Assembly: GCF_015864945.1 (NCBI RefSeq)
Contig: NZ_JADYWF010000001.1
Coordinates: 1,612,378-1,676,377 of the forward strand
Length of the DNA stretch: 64,000 bases
Direction of reading: 5' to 3'
Source of the DNA: Salinibacterium sp. NG253
Lineage (GTDB): Bacteria > Actinomycetota > Actinomycetes > Actinomycetales > Microbacteriaceae
The notes below the pieces were generated by a model. That model was not told the origin of the DNA. It was given only the letters and a program-made list of their open reading frames with translations, and searched no databases. A program made the position numbers and the translations under genes. Positions 61,580 through 64,000 of this stretch are shown piece by piece. Every line of letters begins with the position of its first letter. The first letter of the stretch is position 1.

Positions 61580-62637
61580 TTGTTCACCTCTGTCGTGCTT
61601 CGAGTCGAGCCGCTGCTGTCGTGGTCGCCGGGAGGCGGAGCGGACTCCGCGCGGTGCCGGGGCGGCAGTCGACTAGCAATCCAGTTGCGAGCTCGTTGAA
61701 GCGGCGGAAGCTTTCCCAACCCGATGAGCCCGTTGGGCAGCACCAGGATCGATAGCAACAAGAGGCCGCCATAGAACGCGTTCGAGAGGCCCGGAATATC
61801 GGCACCGATCACGGTGATGAGCTGCTGCTTGAGGAGAGTGATGAGGAACGCACCGACGAGAGGGCCGAAAACGCCAGCCATCCCACCGATGATCGCCATC
61901 AATGCCGGCTGAAGGCTTACCGCAACCGCGGCCGTGTTTCCCGGAGTGATATAGAGCGTGTAATGCGCAAACACCGCTCCCGCCAGGCCCGAGAAGAAAC
62001 CACTCATCATGACCGCGATGAGCTTGGTGCGCAGCGCCGAGACTCCCATGGAGCGTGCGGTCACTTCGTCCTCGCGCAGCGCCCGCATCTGGAAGCCAAG
62101 CTTGGAGTCGATCACGATGATCGCAGTCAATGTCGTGATGATGTAGAGGCCCAACGCCAGGTAGAGGTACGAGGTCTTCTCCTGGAAGATCAAGTCCATC
62201 GGGCTGTTAGCGAAGGGCAAGCTGATTCCCTCGTCACCTCCCGTTACGCTGCCGAAGTTGGTGAGCAGAATCGTGACGATCACGGTGAAGGCGAGCGTTG
62301 CCAAGGCGAAGTAGTGACCTCGCAGCCTGAGAGACATCGCGCCGATCAGCAGTGCCGCCAGAGTGGCAAAGACCGCGGCGAGCAGCACGCCCACGAGCGT
62401 GGGAACCCCGAAGTACTCTCTCAACAGCACAGGCGTGTACGCACCGACGGCGAACAAACCACCGTGGCCGAGGGAGAAGAGTCCCGTCATGCCGCCCGCA
62501 AAGTTCCACGCGGTAGCGAACCCCGCGAAGATGAGCGCCAGAATAACCGTGTCGATAAAGAAGCGGTTGTCTGAGGTGAGAGCGATGAGGATCGCGGCCG
62601 CTGAGACCGCAGCAAGAATAATGAGTCGATTTTTCAT
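61576..62637 (-). CDS. livM: Branched-chain-type ABC transporter permease (LivM-like)
   Basis: 353 residues with 9-10 hydrophobic segments and an Arg/Pro-rich C-terminal tail of about 40 residues. LivM motifs: GFATAWNFAGGMTGLFSLGHGGL (about 39-61), GAMSLRLRGHYFALATLAF, and the EAA-like DEVTARSMGVSALRTKL. It begins 2 nt after the livH-like stop. Confidence 0.92.
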   Translation of the reverse strand: MKNRLIILAAVSAAAILIALTSDNRFFIDTVILALIFAGFATAWNFAGGMTGLFSLGHGGLFAVGAYTPVLLREYFGVPTLVGVLLAAVFATLAALLIGAMSLRLRGHYFALATLAFTVIVTILLTNFGSVTGGDEGISLPFANSPMDLIFQEKTSYLYLALGLYIITTLTAIIVIDSKLGFQMRALREDEVTARSMGVSALRTKLIAVMMSGFFSGLAGAVFAHYTLYITPGNTAAVAVSLQPALMAIIGGMAGVFGPLVGAFLITLLKQQLITVIGADIPGLSNAFYGGLLLLSILVLPNGLIGLGKLPPLQRARNWIASRLPPRHRAESAPPPGDHDSSGSTRSTTEVNK

Positions 62638-62639
62638 GA

Positions 62640-63524
62640 CTATTCGTGCCCTCCTACGAGTGCGCTGTCCCCCGACTTACGCCCGAACAATCCCTGCGGA
62701 CGCAGGAGTAGTACGAGTACGAAAATCACGAAGATTGACGCTTGCTGCCACTGGGTTCCGATGTAGACACCGGTGAAGGCTTGAACAAGACCGATCGAGA
62801 GCCCCCCGACGAGCGCTCCGGGAACGGAGCCGAAGCCGCCCAACACAACAATCACGAAACTAATCAGTGTGAAAGTGGTGCCGCTATAGGCGTTCGCGAT
62901 CTGCGAGGGAACGACGAGGCCGCCGGCGATGACCGCGAACACAACACCCACCGTAAAGATGATCACGTAGGCGCGGCCGGGACGAATGCCGACGACTCGC
63001 GCAGCGTAGGTGTCTTGAGCCACGGCACGAATCTCGCGGCCCTGACGAGTCTTGTTCAGCCAGAACCAGATCCCAATCACCAAGGCGATTCCGACAACAA
63101 ACGCGATGAGCTTGGCAGCCTCGACGTCAGTGCCGAAAATGTTGACGCGCGAGGAAGCAAGAGGATCATCGAGGGCGATGTACTTGGTGCCGAAGATCAT
63201 CGTTGCGATGGACTGCAGCAGAATGCTGAGGCCGAAGGTGGCGAACACCTGAACGTAGAGCGACTTGCCCAACGTCTGTTTGATGATGACGAAGTGGATG
63301 ACGACGCCCATCACAATGCCCGCGATCGCTACCAGCAAAACGGCAACGTAGGGGCTCACGCCCAGAGAGATAGACACCGTGGCCGTGCCGAGCATACCCA
63401 GCATCATGAACTCGCCGTGCGCGAAGTTCGTAATATCCATGATCCCGAAAATGAGAGTCAAACCAACCGCGACGAGAGACAGCACGCCGCCCGCGAGAAG
63501 GCCGTAGATGATTACATCAAGCAT
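62640..63524 (-). CDS. livH: Branched-chain-type ABC transporter permease (LivH-like)
   Basis: 294 residues, about eight membrane segments. LivH motifs: MLDVIIYGLLAGGVLSLVAV, DITNFAHGEFMMLGMLG (about 30-46), AVAQDTYAARVVGIRPGRAY and GGFGSVPGALVGGLSIGL. The ATG at 63522-63524 has a GGAG upstream. First gene of the operon, divergent from the partial LysR gene. Confidence 0.93.
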   Translation of the reverse strand: MLDVIIYGLLAGGVLSLVAVGLTLIFGIMDITNFAHGEFMMLGMLGTATVSISLGVSPYVAVLLVAIAGIVMGVVIHFVIIKQTLGKSLYVQVFATFGLSILLQSIATMIFGTKYIALDDPLASSRVNIFGTDVEAAKLIAFVVGIALVIGIWFWLNKTRQGREIRAVAQDTYAARVVGIRPGRAYVIIFTVGVVFAVIAGGLVVPSQIANAYSGTTFTLISFVIVVLGGFGSVPGALVGGLSIGLVQAFTGVYIGTQWQQASIFVIFVLVLLLRPQGLFGRKSGDSALVGGHE

Positions 63525-63676
63525 TCGGCCGCTCCAAACTTCTCTTCATTGAGACACTCTCCGTATGTGTGTGACTTGAGATACCCGACAAAATCTTTGA
63601 GCTTCTCAATCCTCACAATTAGCTTCTTTGCTAGCGCCAACATTCGCAGGCACCGCAGTAGGATTCAACCGTAGAG

Positions 63677-63695
63677 TGCACAGACCGCATGTGCA
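63677..63695. promoter_or_regulatory. Inverted repeat in the livH/lysR divergent gap
   Basis: TGCACA-N7-TGTGCA (63677-63695) lies 26 nt before the LysR ATG and about 150 nt before livH. Position and size suit an autoregulatory LysR-type site. The 196-bp gap otherwise shows no clear gene; the ribosome site AGGGAGGA precedes the LysR start. Confidence 0.45.
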
Positions 63696-63720
63696 TAAAC
63701 GCACAGGGAGGAAACGCTGG

Positions 63721-64000
63721 ATGATCGGTCAATCGACGCCCAAGGCTGACGACCTCATGGTCTTGCTCACTGTCGCGCGCCTCGGAAAGTTCAAAGCAGC
63801 GGCCAATGTCTTGAACACCACCCACACGACGGTCTCGCGGCGCATTAGCGAACTCGACAAGGCCCTGGGCGGCCGCACCCTCGTTCGCGGCCCTCAAGGA
63901 TGGGAGCTCACCCCACTCGGCGCCACGGCGCTCCGGATCGCTGAAGAAATCGAGCGGAGCCTGAGCCACCTGGCCGACTACACCGACGAAACTCCCGGGT
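63721..64000 (+). CDS. LysR-family regulator, N-terminal part cut by the window edge
   Basis: The ATG at 63721, with AGGGAGGA 9 nt upstream, opens a frame that runs to the edge (93 residues visible). It reads like a LysR winged helix: LLTVARLGKFKAAANVLNTT, then HTTVSRRISELDKALGGRTL with the recognition helix, and a region of ELTPLGATALRIAEEIE. The effector domain is outside. Divergent from the liv-type operon, it is the natural candidate for its regulator. In the classical LysR pattern the residues after the HTH contain VRG instead of the usual F-R, a small deviation. Confidence 0.85.
   Translation, partial: MIGQSTPKADDLMVLLTVARLGKFKAAANVLNTTHTTVSRRISELDKALGGRTLVRGPQGWELTPLGATALRIAEEIERSLSHLADYTDETPG

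Overview
The window (about 60% G+C by eye) looks like the chromosome of a high-GC Gram-positive actinomycete, probably of the Microbacteriaceae or a close relative. The evidence is a dnaK-grpE-dnaJ-hspR operon with HspR (HAIR) operators, a C50-type carotenoid operon (crtB-crtI-crtYe-crtYf-crtEb plus idi), a fused RmlC-RmlD rhamnose enzyme, LAFTG-type cell-wall sorting signals, many GTG starts, and 4-bp gene overlaps. I see no phage, IS, CRISPR, rRNA or tRNA. Species-level identity cannot be read from the sequence.

Layout. 1-637: edge of a secreted-protein gene and a small DUF6153-like membrane protein. 736-10174: a minus-strand catabolic operon with the signature of reductive pyrimidine (or hydantoin) breakdown: nitrilase-type carbamoyl amidohydrolase, dihydropyrimidinase, LLM flavin/F420 oxidoreductase, NMT1/THI5-type ABC importer, class III aminotransferase and a PNP-oxidase-like protein. 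10416-15202: DUF2071 gene, hspR, dnaJ, grpE and dnaK, with a promoter and two HAIR operators. 15453-30288: two tandem, paralogous genes of about 7.25 kb for giant secreted proteins (about 2,417 aa; DUF11-like repeats, eight SdrD-B-like repeats, LAFTG anchor). 30788-36912: UMF1-type MFS transporter, PEP mutase/isocitrate lyase-family enzyme, MarR-like regulator and the dTDP-rhamnose genes rmlA-rmlB-rmlCD. 36939-41515: carotenoid genes. 41512-42875: a lipoprotein and dcd.

42942-48969 is a coherent two-component flavin monooxygenase module: stand-alone flavokinase, flavin reductase, PadR regulator, NtaA/DszA-family monooxygenase and its own ABC importer. Two sequence elements are shared between the flavin reductase/PadR intergenic region and the promoter region of the importer operon, which suggests one regulon. 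49262-63524 is a second catabolic island: quinone oxidoreductase, TPP enzyme, LysR, YciI-like protein, Baeyer-Villiger-type monooxygenase, alpha/beta hydrolase, TetR, SDR dehydrogenase, cyclase-family hydrolase and a five-gene Liv-type ABC importer, with a second (partial) LysR gene at the right edge. The enzyme set fits oxidation of an alcohol to a ketone, Baeyer-Villiger insertion and ester/lactone hydrolysis, but the substrate is unknown.

Regulatory structure is unusually readable: HAIR boxes, a TetR palindrome, two LysR-type palindromes, PadR-type palindromes, and a recurrent family of intercistronic hairpins built on a CGGATGC core. The best candidates for something undescribed are the PadR/flavin module, the giant tandem surface-protein pair, the LLM enzyme standing where a dihydropyrimidine dehydrogenase would be expected, and the BVMO island.
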